NCBI GenBank assembly: GCA_015057755.1
Contig: SVDR01000038.1
Coordinates: 1 to 24,855 of the forward strand
Reading direction: 5' to 3'
From: Lachnoclostridium sp.
GTDB lineage: Bacteria > Bacillota_A > Clostridia > Lachnospirales > Lachnospiraceae
DNA: 24,855 bases
Shown: positions 15,389 through 23,623 of the stretch, piece after piece
How positions within the stretch are numbered: position 1 is the stretch's first letter
Layout: each line of letters opens with the position of its first letter
Translations under genes and position numbers: made by a program
The notes under the pieces: generated by a model
The model's database searches: none
Told to the model about the DNA's origin: nothing
What the model saw: only the letters and a program-made list of their open reading frames with translations

Positions 15389-16753
15389 ATTTCGTATCCA
15401 TTTTCCGCTAAAAATTCTGAACACGGCAACGAGTGCCTCTATCGCGATGTTTACTTTGATGATCGCAACCACCAGATACGGGGAAGCGCCAAAATAAAAC
15501 GCGCAGGCCGCTGCAAGCGGGATGGTGATCATCCACATCGAAAAGATATCACAGATCAGTCCCATCTTTCCGTCGCCTCCGGCCCTGAGCACTGCAACCA
15601 TTCCCGTCATCTCCATACCGGAAAACGGCCAGATCGCTGCAAAGATCAGCATAAATGTTCTCGCATATACTGCTGCCTCAGCACTCAGTGCGTAAAGATT
15701 TACGAACAGACCGCCAAAGATCAGAGTTACAACACCCACAAGAGAACCGCCCACAAGACCGATCACGATCATACTGTAAGCTTCTCTCTGGACCTGCTCC
15801 TTGTCCTTTCCGGAACCGATCGTTTTCCCCATAACAACCGAGCATGCATGGAGAACACCGTTCATCACACTGCTCAGAAGCTGGTAAAATACATTTGCCA
15901 CATTGTATCCGGATACGATCACGGTACCCATCTGACCGGTGATCGAACTGCCCGCCGTTGTACCCGTTGACCAGATCAGCTCATGACCGATGATCGGAGC
16001 ACTTACCAGCCAGAAATCCTTCGTCAGCTGCCCGTCTTTCCGCTTCAGATCCACAGGTTTCATGGAAATCTTCTTCTCTTTCACAAAGACAAAATGACTC
16101 AGGATCAGAAGCTCCACGATCCTCGCGATCACAGCTCCGACCGCCGCACCCTGGATCCCCAGTTCAGGCATACCGAATTTACCAAAGATCAGACAATAAT
16201 CCAGAACAACATTTAACGGATAAGAGATCGCATTGGTCGTAAACGACACTTTCATCTCCTCGATACCCCTGCACCATGCAAACATGACTGTGCTGACCGC
16301 ACAGACCGGATACATGATCGCCGCGATCCGCAAATATGAGGCACCGATCCGGATCAGTTCCGGGTCACTGCTGTAGATCCTCAGAAGCTTGTCCGGCCAG
16401 ATCATAACGATGGCTGAAAAGATCACGCCAAAAACTGCCGCACTTTTTATACCGATCGCACATAATGTCTTGATCTTTTCCCGGTCCTGTTTGCCCCAGT
16501 ACTGAGCCACCAGCACACAGCCGCCGGCACCGATTCCACAGCAAACCGTATAGAATATAAAGAAAATCTGCTGTGCCTGAGACACCGCACTCATCTGCAG
16601 CTGGTCGATCCTGCCCAGCATAATGCTGTCCAGCGTATCCACGCTGACGCGGAGCAGCTGCTGCAAGATCATCGGAAACGAAAGAATTAGGATATTGGTG
16701 TAAAACTGACCGGATAATACAATTCCTGTTTTTGCTCTTATCGTTTTTGTCAT
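15377..16753 (-). CDS. MATE-family multidrug/metabolite exporter
   Basis: The 458-aa integral membrane protein has about 12 helices in two homologous halves. The first half begins FYTNILILSFPMILQQLLRVSVDTLDSIMLG, the family's N-terminal signature. MATE proteins exchange Na+ or H+ for cationic drugs or metabolites. The start lies two bases after the nucleoside hydrolase stop and has no clear SD, so it is probably translated by coupling to that gene. Co-transcription with a nucleoside hydrolase and a nucleoside importer suggests a purine- or nucleoside-related substrate, but this is inference. A drug exporter is the default annotation. Confidence 0.9.
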   Translation of the reverse strand: MTKTIRAKTGIVLSGQFYTNILILSFPMILQQLLRVSVDTLDSIMLGRIDQLQMSAVSQAQQIFFIFYTVCCGIGAGGCVLVAQYWGKQDREKIKTLCAIGIKSAAVFGVIFSAIVMIWPDKLLRIYSSDPELIRIGASYLRIAAIMYPVCAVSTVMFAWCRGIEEMKVSFTTNAISYPLNVVLDYCLIFGKFGMPELGIQGAAVGAVIARIVELLILSHFVFVKEKKISMKPVDLKRKDGQLTKDFWLVSAPIIGHELIWSTGTTAGSSITGQMGTVIVSGYNVANVFYQLLSSVMNGVLHACSVVMGKTIGSGKDKEQVQREAYSMIVIGLVGGSLVGVVTLIFGGLFVNLYALSAEAAVYARTFMLIFAAIWPFSGMEMTGMVAVLRAGGDGKMGLICDIFSMWMITIPLAAACAFYFGASPYLVVAIIKVNIAIEALVAVFRIFSGKWIRNLTH

Positions 16754-16755
16754 AA

Positions 16756-17685
16756 TTATTTACATTTTAAAATGGATTCTGTCAGCCACTTTCTAAAGAC
16801 TTCCGGTTTCAGTGTAACCGCAACGTCCATATTCGCCTCACGTCCGCTGCGTCTCTTCACGTCTACCATCGTATGGCCTGCAGTATACAGACTTACCCAG
16901 TCCACATCCACAAAATATCTCTCAAATGTCATACATTCCGGACATACAGCTGCTGCAAGAGCCAGTGCATCATGCATCAGGGCGCCTTCACCGCCGCTCT
17001 GGTTGCGTCGGAACATATACTCCAGAAGATCTGCTGCCACAACAGCACCTTTACGGCCGCTCTTACGCATCTCCTGCTCATCTTCCGGCAGCATAACTGC
17101 CTCTTCCGTTACATCCAAACCGATCATTGTCATCGGGATTCCGGAATCGAACACAACTCGTGTAGCGATCGGGTCTACCCAGATATTAAACTCTGCGGAG
17201 GTAGTCATATTACCGCCATAGATCGCTCCGCCCATAAACCAGATATGCTTGATCTGTGTCTTCAGTTCCGGATAAAGGTTGATCGCAATCGCAATATTTG
17301 TCATCGGGCCCAGAACAAGAAGTTCCAGTTCTCCGTTTTCTTCACCGGCAATTCTTCTGATCGCCTCCGGAGCCATATCTTTAGAGAACGGATAATCTTC
17401 CGCTTCCGGAAGCTCAACATCTCCAAATCCTGTCACACCGTGTGTTGGTGTATAATACTCTCCGCGCGGGTAGAACGGGTGTCTCGCTCCATGAGTCACT
17501 TCCATATCCACTCCGATATGAGCCATCAGGTTTCTGTTGTTGCGGGAAGTGTCCCGCTCTCTGGAGTTTCCGTTTACAGAGGTAACCGCTCTGACAGAAA
17601 TCTCCTCACAGCCCAGTGCCGCGATCAGAGCGATCGCATCATCGGTACCTGTATCACAATCGATCACAAAAGGTCTCTTTTTCAT
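16756..17685 (-). CDS. Inosine/uridine-preferring nucleoside hydrolase
   Basis: The 309-aa protein hydrolyses the N-glycosidic bond of nucleosides to give base and ribose. The calcium-binding cluster is at the N-terminus (D9, D11, D15 and D16 in DCDTGTDDAIAL), and the LLVLGPMTNIAIAI motif follows in mid-sequence. A C-terminal aspartate is provided in the GGEGALMHDALAL region. The start at 17685 is chosen by family length, with a GGGGGAT site. An in-frame GTG at 17790 with an excellent GGGAGG would add 35 residues, but it lies upstream of the promoter described below. It forms a two-gene unit with the MATE gene and supplies nucleobase and ribose from imported nucleosides. Confidence 0.92.
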   Translation of the reverse strand: MKKRPFVIDCDTGTDDAIALIAALGCEEISVRAVTSVNGNSRERDTSRNNRNLMAHIGVDMEVTHGARHPFYPRGEYYTPTHGVTGFGDVELPEAEDYPFSKDMAPEAIRRIAGEENGELELLVLGPMTNIAIAINLYPELKTQIKHIWFMGGAIYGGNMTTSAEFNIWVDPIATRVVFDSGIPMTMIGLDVTEEAVMLPEDEQEMRKSGRKGAVVAADLLEYMFRRNQSGGEGALMHDALALAAAVCPECMTFERYFVDVDWVSLYTAGHTMVDVKRRSGREANMDVAVTLKPEVFRKWLTESILKCK

Positions 17686-17739
17686 CGTATATCCCCCACT
17701 TTTAGCAATCGTTTTATAAAACTTTTTCCCTATTTTAAT

Positions 17740-17768
17740 AGAATACAACCGTATAAAATTATTGTCAA
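17740..17768 (-). promoter_or_regulatory. Promoter of the nucleoside hydrolase-MATE unit
   Basis: TTGACA (17768-17763) and TATTCT (17745-17740) on the minus strand are separated by 17 nt. The expected leader of about 48 nt includes the palindrome GTTTTATAAAAC (17711-17722) and a 12-mer, AAACGATTGCTA, also found upstream of ridA. Confidence 0.72.
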
Positions 17769-17902
17769 TATTTTTGTGGTTTTCACTCACTTCCTCCCGT
17801 TTTAAATTCCGATTTCTATTCAAAACAGACAAAAAGCAAGTCATTGCCAACTAACATTCGACATAAATTACTCGATAGTTTATCAAATTTCCCCTCTGTT
17901 AT

Positions 17903-17920
17903 CAAGGACATTGGTCCTTG
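17903..17920. repeat. Short palindrome CAAGGAC-ATTG-GTCCTTG
   Basis: Perfect 7-bp arms around four bases, in the gap between the tRNA-Gln terminator and the nucleoside hydrolase promoter. No T-run follows on either strand, so it is not an obvious terminator. Nothing else is recognisable in 17791-17940. Confidence 0.35.
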
Positions 17921-17944
17921 TTCTCACATCTTCCGGACACAAAA

Positions 17945-17968
17945 AATCCAGGAACTTCTTCCTGGATT
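17945..17968 (-). terminator. Terminator of the tRNA-Gln unit
   Basis: AATCCAGGAA and TTCCTGGATT form a perfect 10-bp stem with a GAAG loop on the minus strand, followed by a T-run (six T, 17946-17941). It begins five bases after the second tRNA. Confidence 0.92.
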
Positions 17969-17973
17969 CTCAG

Positions 17974-18046
17974 CTGGGCTACAAGGATTCGAACCTTGAA
18001 AATGACGGAGTCAGAGTCCGTTGCCTTACCATTTGGCGATAGCCCA
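17974..18046 (-). tRNA. tRNA-Gln (anticodon CTG), copy 2
   Basis: The 73-nt cloverleaf has acceptor TGGGCTA/TAGCCCA, D-stem GCC/GGC, anticodon stem ACGGA/TCCGT, and loop CTCTGAC with anticodon CTG (reads CAG). The T-arm is CAAGG-TTCGAAT-CCTTG and the discriminator is G. No CCA is encoded. It is identical to the copy 38 bp upstream in transcription. Confidence 0.95.
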
Positions 18047-18084
18047 TTATGTGATTGTGACATCGGTTATAGTATATAACCTAG

Positions 18085-18157
18085 CTGGGCTACAAGGATT
18101 CGAACCTTGAAAATGACGGAGTCAGAGTCCGTTGCCTTACCATTTGGCGATAGCCCA
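18085..18157 (-). tRNA. tRNA-Gln (anticodon CTG), copy 1
   Basis: First of two identical 73-nt tRNA-Gln(CTG) genes, same stems and anticodon as the other copy. It follows a consensus promoter by about 18 bp. Both share one transcript ending at the hairpin 17945-17968. The tandem copies look like a recent duplication. Confidence 0.95.
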
Positions 18158-18174
18158 TCGCTTGAACGAATGTC

Positions 18175-18203
18175 ATTATATCTCATGTAACGAAATTCGT
18201 CAA
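18175..18203 (-). promoter_or_regulatory. Strong promoter of the tRNA-Gln pair
   Basis: TTGACG (18203-18198), a 17-nt spacer and TATAAT (18180-18175) on the minus strand, placed just before the first tRNA, as expected for a stable RNA promoter. Confidence 0.88.
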
Positions 18204-18267
18204 GTGTTATTTTCAAATTTTTTCAAAAAATTTTGCAAACTCTTTCAAACCGAAAAATGTCCACCTT

Positions 18268-19134
18268 TTAATGCTTGGTCGGCAGGATGGTCACGATCAG
18301 GGATGCCACTACAAGGCAGCCGCCGATGATCAAGTTTACTGTCACCGGTTCCGATAAAATCACAACGGAAGCCACCACCGTTACAACCGGCTCCAATGTG
18401 GATACCAGAGATGCAACTGTCGGTCCTGTCTTTTCCATACCTGCAAAAAATGTCCAGAACGCTCCGACTGTAGATACCAGCGCGATCATCACAACTGCTG
18501 CATATCCGATAGTCTCTGCCGGCGGAACAAATCCCACAAACATGGTAACTACTGCATATACGATCGCCGCTCCCAGCATGATAAATGCAGAAGACTGTGT
18601 TCCCATACCAGGCTTAACCACTTTGGATGCAACCAGAAGATAAATAGAGTAAAACAGCGCTGACAAAACAGCTAAGATCAGGCCAGTCATATCCGCATCA
18701 AATTCACCGCCAATGATCACAAATGCTCCGCATAATGCAAAGCAGAGGGAGATCAGTTTCTTCGTCGTGATCTTTTCTTTTAATACCAGCGCAGAGCCGA
18801 TCAGCACCATCGCCGGGTTCGTATAGAAAAGAAGGGATACGGTACTGGAAGACGCGTAATTTAATGCTACGAAATAACAAAATGACTGTCCCACATAGCC
18901 AAGCGCTCCCAACATCAAAAAGGAAATCATCTCTTTTACAGACGGCATCGGAATCTTCTTGATTCCCATGATCACAAACATAAACGCAGACGCAATGAGA
19001 AATCTCAGGAAAAGCAGCGTATACGTGCTGGTTCCTGCCGCATATGCAAGTTTTGCAAAGATTGGCATGAAGCCGTAACAGGAAGCTGAGACTGCCACCA
19101 GAATAATTCCGGTCAGATTCTTTGACTGATTCAT
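18268..19134 (-). CDS. EamA/DMT-superfamily transporter
   Basis: The 288-aa, ten-helix membrane protein is built of two EamA repeats (about 8-140 and 150-285). Landmarks are LLFLRFLIASAFMFV in repeat 1 and FAGMEKTGPTVASLVSTLEPVVTV in repeat 2, the region conserved in this exporter family. EamA proteins export amino acids or other small metabolites. The substrate cannot be inferred here. GAGAGAGG precedes the ATG. It has its own extended -10 promoter and no obvious terminator; only a weak A/T-only stem lies downstream before the tRNA promoter. Confidence 0.9.
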   Translation of the reverse strand: MNQSKNLTGIILVAVSASCYGFMPIFAKLAYAAGTSTYTLLFLRFLIASAFMFVIMGIKKIPMPSVKEMISFLMLGALGYVGQSFCYFVALNYASSSTVSLLFYTNPAMVLIGSALVLKEKITTKKLISLCFALCGAFVIIGGEFDADMTGLILAVLSALFYSIYLLVASKVVKPGMGTQSSAFIMLGAAIVYAVVTMFVGFVPPAETIGYAAVVMIALVSTVGAFWTFFAGMEKTGPTVASLVSTLEPVVTVVASVVILSEPVTVNLIIGGCLVVASLIVTILPTKH

Positions 19135-19177
19135 AATATTCCTCTCTCTAAATATATTCTATTTTTTAACCGGGTAC

Positions 19178-19186
19178 ATTATAGCA
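19178..19186 (-). promoter_or_regulatory. Extended -10 promoter of the EamA gene
   Basis: TGCTATAAT on the minus strand is a TGn-TATAAT extended -10. No matching -35 is seen. The start codon at 19134 lies about 44 bp downstream. Confidence 0.6.
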
Positions 19187-19209
19187 CACCGATCTTGCAT
19201 TTTCTACCA

Positions 19210-19959
19210 TTATTCGTAGTCAACGTTTACAAGAAATAATCCCTCCGCCGGAGCTGTCATTCCCGCCGCCTCGCGGTTCATCGCCTCCAGAATCTGTTTC
19301 ATTTCTTCCGGTTTCCGTTTTCCAAGTCCCACTTCCACCAGCGTTCCGGTCAAAATCCTTACCATATTATACAGGAAACCGTTTCCGGTATACGAAAAAA
19401 CAACCTTCGTTCCCTGTTTTTCAATTTGGATAGAATCAATTCTGCGGACGGTGCTCTTTTTCATCTTTTTATTGGAACAAAAGCTCTTAAAATCATGTTC
19501 ACCAACAAACTGCTCCGCTGCCTGCTTCATGGCCGGAATATCCAGTGTTTCTCCGAGTCCCCAGACATATTTCCGTTCAAACACACTTTTCTTCGCAGCC
19601 ATTTCCACCGTATAGGAATACGTTTTTCCGACTGCCCACAATCTGCTGTGAAACCGTTCCGCAACCTCTTCCGCATCAAGGACGCGGATATCTTCCGGAA
19701 GATACCGATTCAAATATTCCATCGCGCTTTTCGCATCCGGACAGATTTTCTCATCAATATGAAAATTCGCTGCCTGACCCTTTGCGTGAACACCGGCATC
19801 CGTTCGGCCGGAGCCATGGACCTCAGTTTCCTCTCCGCTCCATTTATACAGAATGGATTCCATCTTTCCCTGGATCGTATTGTCCGTATTTCCCTGTTTC
19901 TGCCAGCCGTCGTATCTAGAACCATCATATTCCAGAATGATCTTAATATTTTTCTTCAT
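19210..19959 (-). CDS. truA: tRNA pseudouridine synthase A
   Basis: The 249-aa enzyme isomerises uridines 38-40 of the tRNA anticodon stem to pseudouridine. The catalytic aspartate is D54 in SGRTDAGVHA, the invariant TruA motif. Other markers are LEYDGSRYDGWQ near the N-terminus and GNGFLYNMVRILTGTLVEVG near the C-terminus. Length is typical. The start at 19959 was chosen over an ATG 16 codons upstream because GAGG lies eight to twelve bases before it, and the upstream ORF portion falls inside a terminator hairpin. A strong terminator lies only 22 bp ahead of the ATG, downstream of a consensus promoter, so expression may be attenuated. Confidence 0.93.
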   Translation of the reverse strand: MKKNIKIILEYDGSRYDGWQKQGNTDNTIQGKMESILYKWSGEETEVHGSGRTDAGVHAKGQAANFHIDEKICPDAKSAMEYLNRYLPEDIRVLDAEEVAERFHSRLWAVGKTYSYTVEMAAKKSVFERKYVWGLGETLDIPAMKQAAEQFVGEHDFKSFCSNKKMKKSTVRRIDSIQIEKQGTKVVFSYTGNGFLYNMVRILTGTLVEVGLGKRKPEEMKQILEAMNREAAGMTAPAEGLFLVNVDYE

Positions 19960-19981
19960 TTCAATATCCTCTGATACAAAA

Positions 19982-20018
19982 ATCCCCGGCAGGCATGTTT
20001 CCATCACCTTCCGGGGAT
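19982..20018 (-). terminator. Strong terminator between mscL and truA
   Basis: On the minus strand ATCCCCGG pairs with CCGGGGAT. The interior adds AGG/CCT and an ATG/CAT stem capped by a GAAA tetraloop, and a T-run follows. It ends the recJ-glyA-mscL transcript but also lies inside the predicted truA leader. Confidence 0.88.
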
Positions 20019-20044
20019 CATAAGATTCATTTTCTGCCGCAGAC

Positions 20045-20073
20045 AGTATAGCGGATTTCGCTTATTCTGTCAA
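20045..20073 (-). promoter_or_regulatory. Promoter upstream of truA
   Basis: TTGACA (20073-20068), a 17-nt spacer and TATACT (20050-20045) on the minus strand. The -35 overlaps the last codons of mscL. The predicted start near 20038 is about 20 nt ahead of the terminator hairpin. Confidence 0.75.
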
Positions 20074-20532
20074 TTCAGAAGTACAATGCGGACATCTTGT
20101 AGCTTTGATACTGATCGTAGACTGGCAGAACGGACAAGTTTTCTCTGTCGGCTCAGCCGGAGCTGCCGGTGCCGGAACCTCTTCCTGTTTCTCAGCCGCT
20201 GTACGAACTTTGTTTACTGCTTTTACCATCATAAAGATCACCAGTGCAAGGATCACAAAGTTAATGACCTGTGTGATAAACTGGCCGTAAGCGATAACGG
20301 AAGTTGCCGCTTTTGCATCTTCCAGTGTTGCGTATGTGTTGCCGTCTAATGCAATAAACATGTTGACAAAATCAACCTTGCCTGTAAACATACTTACAAC
20401 CGGCATAATCAGATCGTTTACTACAGAATTCACGATATCCTTGAACGCTGCACCAATGATCATACCAACTGCCATATCGATCATATTGCCCTGTACGGCA
20501 AACTTTTTAAATTCTTCCACAAACTTGCTCAT
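20062..20532 (-). CDS. mscL: Large-conductance mechanosensitive channel MscL with C-terminal zinc ribbon
   Basis: The 156-aa channel opens under membrane tension to release solutes during osmotic downshock. The amphipathic N-terminus and TM1 (about 15-42, MIDMAVGMIIGAAFKDIVNSVVND) and TM2 (about 82-104) are typical of MscL. After a Pro/Ala/Glu-rich linker (about 113-130) the protein carries a CxxC-x10-CxxC zinc ribbon (C133, C136, C147, C150; CPFC and CPHC). That replaces or extends the usual cytoplasmic helix bundle. GGAG precedes the ATG. It follows glyA by 54 bp without a clear promoter and precedes a terminator. Confidence 0.93.
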   Translation of the reverse strand: MSKFVEEFKKFAVQGNMIDMAVGMIIGAAFKDIVNSVVNDLIMPVVSMFTGKVDFVNMFIALDGNTYATLEDAKAATSVIAYGQFITQVINFVILALVIFMMVKAVNKVRTAAEKQEEVPAPAAPAEPTEKTCPFCQSTISIKATRCPHCTSELTE

Positions 20533-20586
20533 ATGTTTCTCCTACGTAGTTTCTATTTTTTATCCGGAGTATATTCTCCCATATCC

Positions 20587-21834
20587 TTACGGATAAATCG
20601 GATATTTCTCGCAGATCTTTGTCACAGCCGCACGGATCTCGTCTGCCTTGTTCTCGAAATCGGTTGCTGTTAACCAGATCAGATGTGCGATCTCGTCCAT
20701 ATCACTCTCAACCAGACCTCTGGATGTGATCGCCGGAGTACCGATGCGGACACCGGAAGTCACGAACGGACTTCTTGGGTCGTTCGGAACCGTATTCTTG
20801 TTCAGTGTAATGTAAACCTCATCGCAGCGGTTCTGAAGTTCCTTACCGGAAATATCCATGCCGCGGAGATCCACTAACATCAGGTGATTGTCTGTACCGC
20901 CTGTGAGCACCTTAAAGCCTTCCTTCTCAAGAGCAGCTGCCAGTGCTTTCGCATTTTTAACCACCTGTTCCTGATATGTCTTGAACTCCGGCTTCAGAGC
21001 CTCGCCAAAGCAAACCGCCTTTGCAGCGATCACATGCTCAAGCGGACCACCCTGGGAACCTGGGAAAATAGCCTTATTGAAGTTAAACTTATCAGCAGCT
21101 TCCTTATTTGCAAGGATCATACCGCCGCGCGGACCACGGAGTGTCTTGTGTGTTGTTGTTGTCACAACGTCAGCATACGGGAACGGGCTCGGATGAACAC
21201 CTGCTGCCACAAGGCCTGCAATGTGGGCAATATCCACCATCAGGTTCGCACCACATTTATCACAAACTTCGCGGAAACGCTTGAAATCGATCTCACGGGC
21301 ATATGCACTGGCACCTGCCACGATCAGTTTCGGTTTGCACTCCATTGCCTTTCTTTCAAGCTCTTCATAATCAATATAACCTTCATCATTGACACCGTAC
21401 GGTACAATATTGAAGAAACGGCCGGAGAAGTTTACAGGACTTCCGTGAGACAAATGTCCTCCATGGTCCAGATTCATACCCATAACCGTATCGCCTGCCT
21501 CTAACATCGCCATGAACACAGCCATGTTCGCCTGCGCGCCGGAATGCGGCTGAACGTTCGCATAATCACAGCCAAACAGCTTCTTCGCACGTTCGATCGC
21601 AAGGGTTTCCACCACGTCTACACACTCACATCCGCCATAGTAACGTTTTCCGGAATAACCTTCCGCGTACTTGTTGGTAAGCACAGTGCCCATGGTGATC
21701 ATAACCGCCTCAGAAACAATATTTTCAGACGCAATCAGTTCCAGATTTCTTCTCTGTCTGGCAGCCTCGGCTTCGATCGCAGCACCAACCTCGCTGTCAT
21801 ACTCAGAGATCATTTTCATGATTTCGTTTACCAT
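20587..21834 (-). CDS. glyA: Serine hydroxymethyltransferase
   Basis: The 415-aa PLP enzyme interconverts serine and glycine with tetrahydrofolate and supplies one-carbon units. The PLP lysine is K230 in [14 protein letters not shown]. Other landmarks are [27 protein letters not shown] and [10 protein letters not shown]. Length is typical of bacterial SHMT. The ATG directly follows the recJ stop, and its AGGAGG is formed by the last codons of recJ, so translation is coupled. It is part of the operon that begins with the barnase-like gene. Confidence 0.96.
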   Translation of the reverse strand: MVNEIMKMISEYDSEVGAAIEAEAARQRRNLELIASENIVSEAVMITMGTVLTNKYAEGYSGKRYYGGCECVDVVETLAIERAKKLFGCDYANVQPHSGAQANMAVFMAMLEAGDTVMGMNLDHGGHLSHGSPVNFSGRFFNIVPYGVNDEGYIDYEELERKAMECKPKLIVAGASAYAREIDFKRFREVCDKCGANLMVDIAHIAGLVAAGVHPSPFPYADVVTTTTHKTLRGPRGGMILANKEAADKFNFNKAIFPGSQGGPLEHVIAAKAVCFGEALKPEFKTYQEQVVKNAKALAAALEKEGFKVLTGGTDNHLMLVDLRGMDISGKELQNRCDEVYITLNKNTVPNDPRSPFVTSGVRIGTPAITSRGLVESDMDEIAHLIWLTATDFENKADEIRAAVTKICEKYPIYP

Positions 21835-23598
21835 CTAACTTCCTCCTTCACAAAACTGATAATTCTTTATTACAATCTGTAATGTTCTGACTCCATTATA
21901 CTCGTTTATGTCCGGATAGTAAATAACATCAATCCTTTTTTTATTTCCGAATTCTTCCACAAATTCATCGCCGTTTGTAAACAATAATCCATCCATTGCC
22001 AGTCCGCTTTCCGTTACCAGATTCATCTTAACAAGATTCCTTGTCTTTCCCAGAATCCTCTTATTGCGGACAAACAATTTCTTCTGGGCAAACAACGGCT
22101 TTTCATTTCCCTGTCCAAAAGGTTCCAGCTGTTCCAGTTCCTTTACAACGCCCTGAGAAATGTATTCCAGCGGCATCGGAACATCGATCCAGATCTTTGG
22201 AATAAAATCCTCCTCCGTCAGTTCTGCATCTTCATTGAGCCGTCTTCGGAACTCTTCGATATCTCTTTCTTCTATAGAAAGACCTGCTGCCATCGGATGT
22301 CCGCCGAACTTAGGAAGCAGATCAGCCGTCTTTGTCAGTCCCTGATACATGTGGTACTGTTCAATGGAACGTCCGGAGCCTTTGACCATTTCCTCGCCGC
22401 GCGTCAGCACAATGGCAGGTTTGTGAAAACGCTCTCTCACGCGTCCGGCAATGATGCCCGCCAGCGACTCGTGGCACTCCGGCAAATAAATGACCAGTAC
22501 TTTGTCCGTCGGATACAATTCTTCAACCTGGCGAAACGCCTCGTCCTCTCCCTGTTTCGTCATATCCTTTCGCAGATCATTGAGATTCTTTAATTCTTCC
22601 GCCAGAGCATCTGCTTCGGTCTCATCCTGCGACAATAATAATTTCAACGCCAGCTTCGCTGTCTGCAGACGTCCGCCTGCGTTCAGACACGGACCGATCA
22701 CAAAACCAATATGGTACGCGCTGAGAGCTGTAATATCCAGTCCTGTTTTCTCCACCAGTTTTCTGAGGCCAAGATTTTTTGTGACAGCCATTCTCCGAAG
22801 TCCGAACTTGACAATGATCCTGTTTTCATCTTTCAGCTTCATGACATCGCCAACCGTTGCGATCGCGGCAATTTCCAAAAGTACCTTCCATTCCTCTTCC
22901 GGAACCCCTACAGCCTTATAAAGTTCCCGAATCAGTTTGTATGCCACTACCGCTCCGCAGATCTCAGGAAACGGATATCGGTCTCCCTCCTGTTTCGGAT
23001 TAACAACTGCATCCGCCCCCGGAACCATCTGGTTTCCATTTTCATCCACCGGAACCTCATGATGATCCGTCACAATGACTGTCATCCCCAGTTCCTTTGC
23101 AAGAGCAATTTCCTTTATCGCCGCAATTCCATTGTCACAAGTAATGATCGTGTCTATACCGTCCTCTGCTGCCTGTCGAATGATGGATTCGTTGATTCCG
23201 TAGCCGTCCTTGATACGGTCCGGGATCTCATAATCAACCGATTCCCAACCTTCCGTTTGTCCCAGCGCCCAAGCCGCACGCCTCAGACCTGTCAGCAGCA
23301 AATACGTTGCACAAACACCATCAATATCGTAATCTCCGATAATTCGGACCTTGGCACCGTCTCTCAGTTTCTCTTCCAGAATCCCGACAGCCAGCCCCAT
23401 ATTTTTCATAAGGCTGCCATCATAAAGCTCGTCCGGCGTTCCAAAAAGATACTTTCGCATCTCTTCCTCAGTCTCCAGACCGCGATTCCGCATGATCCGG
23501 ACCAAAACCGGACTCACTCCCAGCCGCGCCGCCAGACCATGAAAATCAGCCCGCTTCGTCTGCACCATCCAGATTTCTTTTCTGCGCTTCTGCTGCAT
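21835..23598 (-). CDS. recJ: Single-stranded-DNA exonuclease RecJ
   Basis: The 587-aa DHH-family 5'-3' exonuclease works in recombination and repair. Catalytic motifs are in order: GDYDIDG (88-94; D89, D91, D93), ITCDNGI (about 152-158), VTDHHEV (D178-H179-H180) and a C-terminal SGRS region. An OB-fold follows near the C-terminus. The start at 23598 (MQQKRR) was preferred over ATGs 20 and 11 codons upstream, which fall inside the barstar gene's end and lack a close SD; AGGAAG sits about nine bases before the chosen one. Barstar ends 25 bp upstream; glyA follows directly. The start choice is moderately sure. Confidence 0.94.
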   Translation of the reverse strand: MQQKRRKEIWMVQTKRADFHGLAARLGVSPVLVRIMRNRGLETEEEMRKYLFGTPDELYDGSLMKNMGLAVGILEEKLRDGAKVRIIGDYDIDGVCATYLLLTGLRRAAWALGQTEGWESVDYEIPDRIKDGYGINESIIRQAAEDGIDTIITCDNGIAAIKEIALAKELGMTVIVTDHHEVPVDENGNQMVPGADAVVNPKQEGDRYPFPEICGAVVAYKLIRELYKAVGVPEEEWKVLLEIAAIATVGDVMKLKDENRIIVKFGLRRMAVTKNLGLRKLVEKTGLDITALSAYHIGFVIGPCLNAGGRLQTAKLALKLLLSQDETEADALAEELKNLNDLRKDMTKQGEDEAFRQVEELYPTDKVLVIYLPECHESLAGIIAGRVRERFHKPAIVLTRGEEMVKGSGRSIEQYHMYQGLTKTADLLPKFGGHPMAAGLSIEERDIEEFRRRLNEDAELTEEDFIPKIWIDVPMPLEYISQGVVKELEQLEPFGQGNEKPLFAQKKLFVRNKRILGKTRNLVKMNLVTESGLAMDGLLFTNGDEFVEEFGNKKRIDVIYYPDINEYNGVRTLQIVIKNYQFCEGGS

Positions 23599-23623
23599 GA
23601 CGTCCGCTTCCTTTCCTTTTTTC

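Noticed and set aside
17686..17790. In-frame GTG start with an excellent GGGAGG that would add 35 residues to the nucleoside hydrolase
   Set aside because: The added part spans the TTGACA-17-TATTCT promoter and is not part of the family fold; start at 17685 keeps family length. A second, longer form from an upstream transcript cannot be fully excluded.
16873..17805. 310-aa open frame on the plus strand
   Set aside because: It is antisense to the nucleoside hydrolase, rich in His/Cys/Ser from reversed codons, with no domain.
17974..18157. Repeated 73-nt blocks considered as a CRISPR-like direct repeat
   Set aside because: They fold as two complete tRNA-Gln genes; only two copies, and no spacer array.
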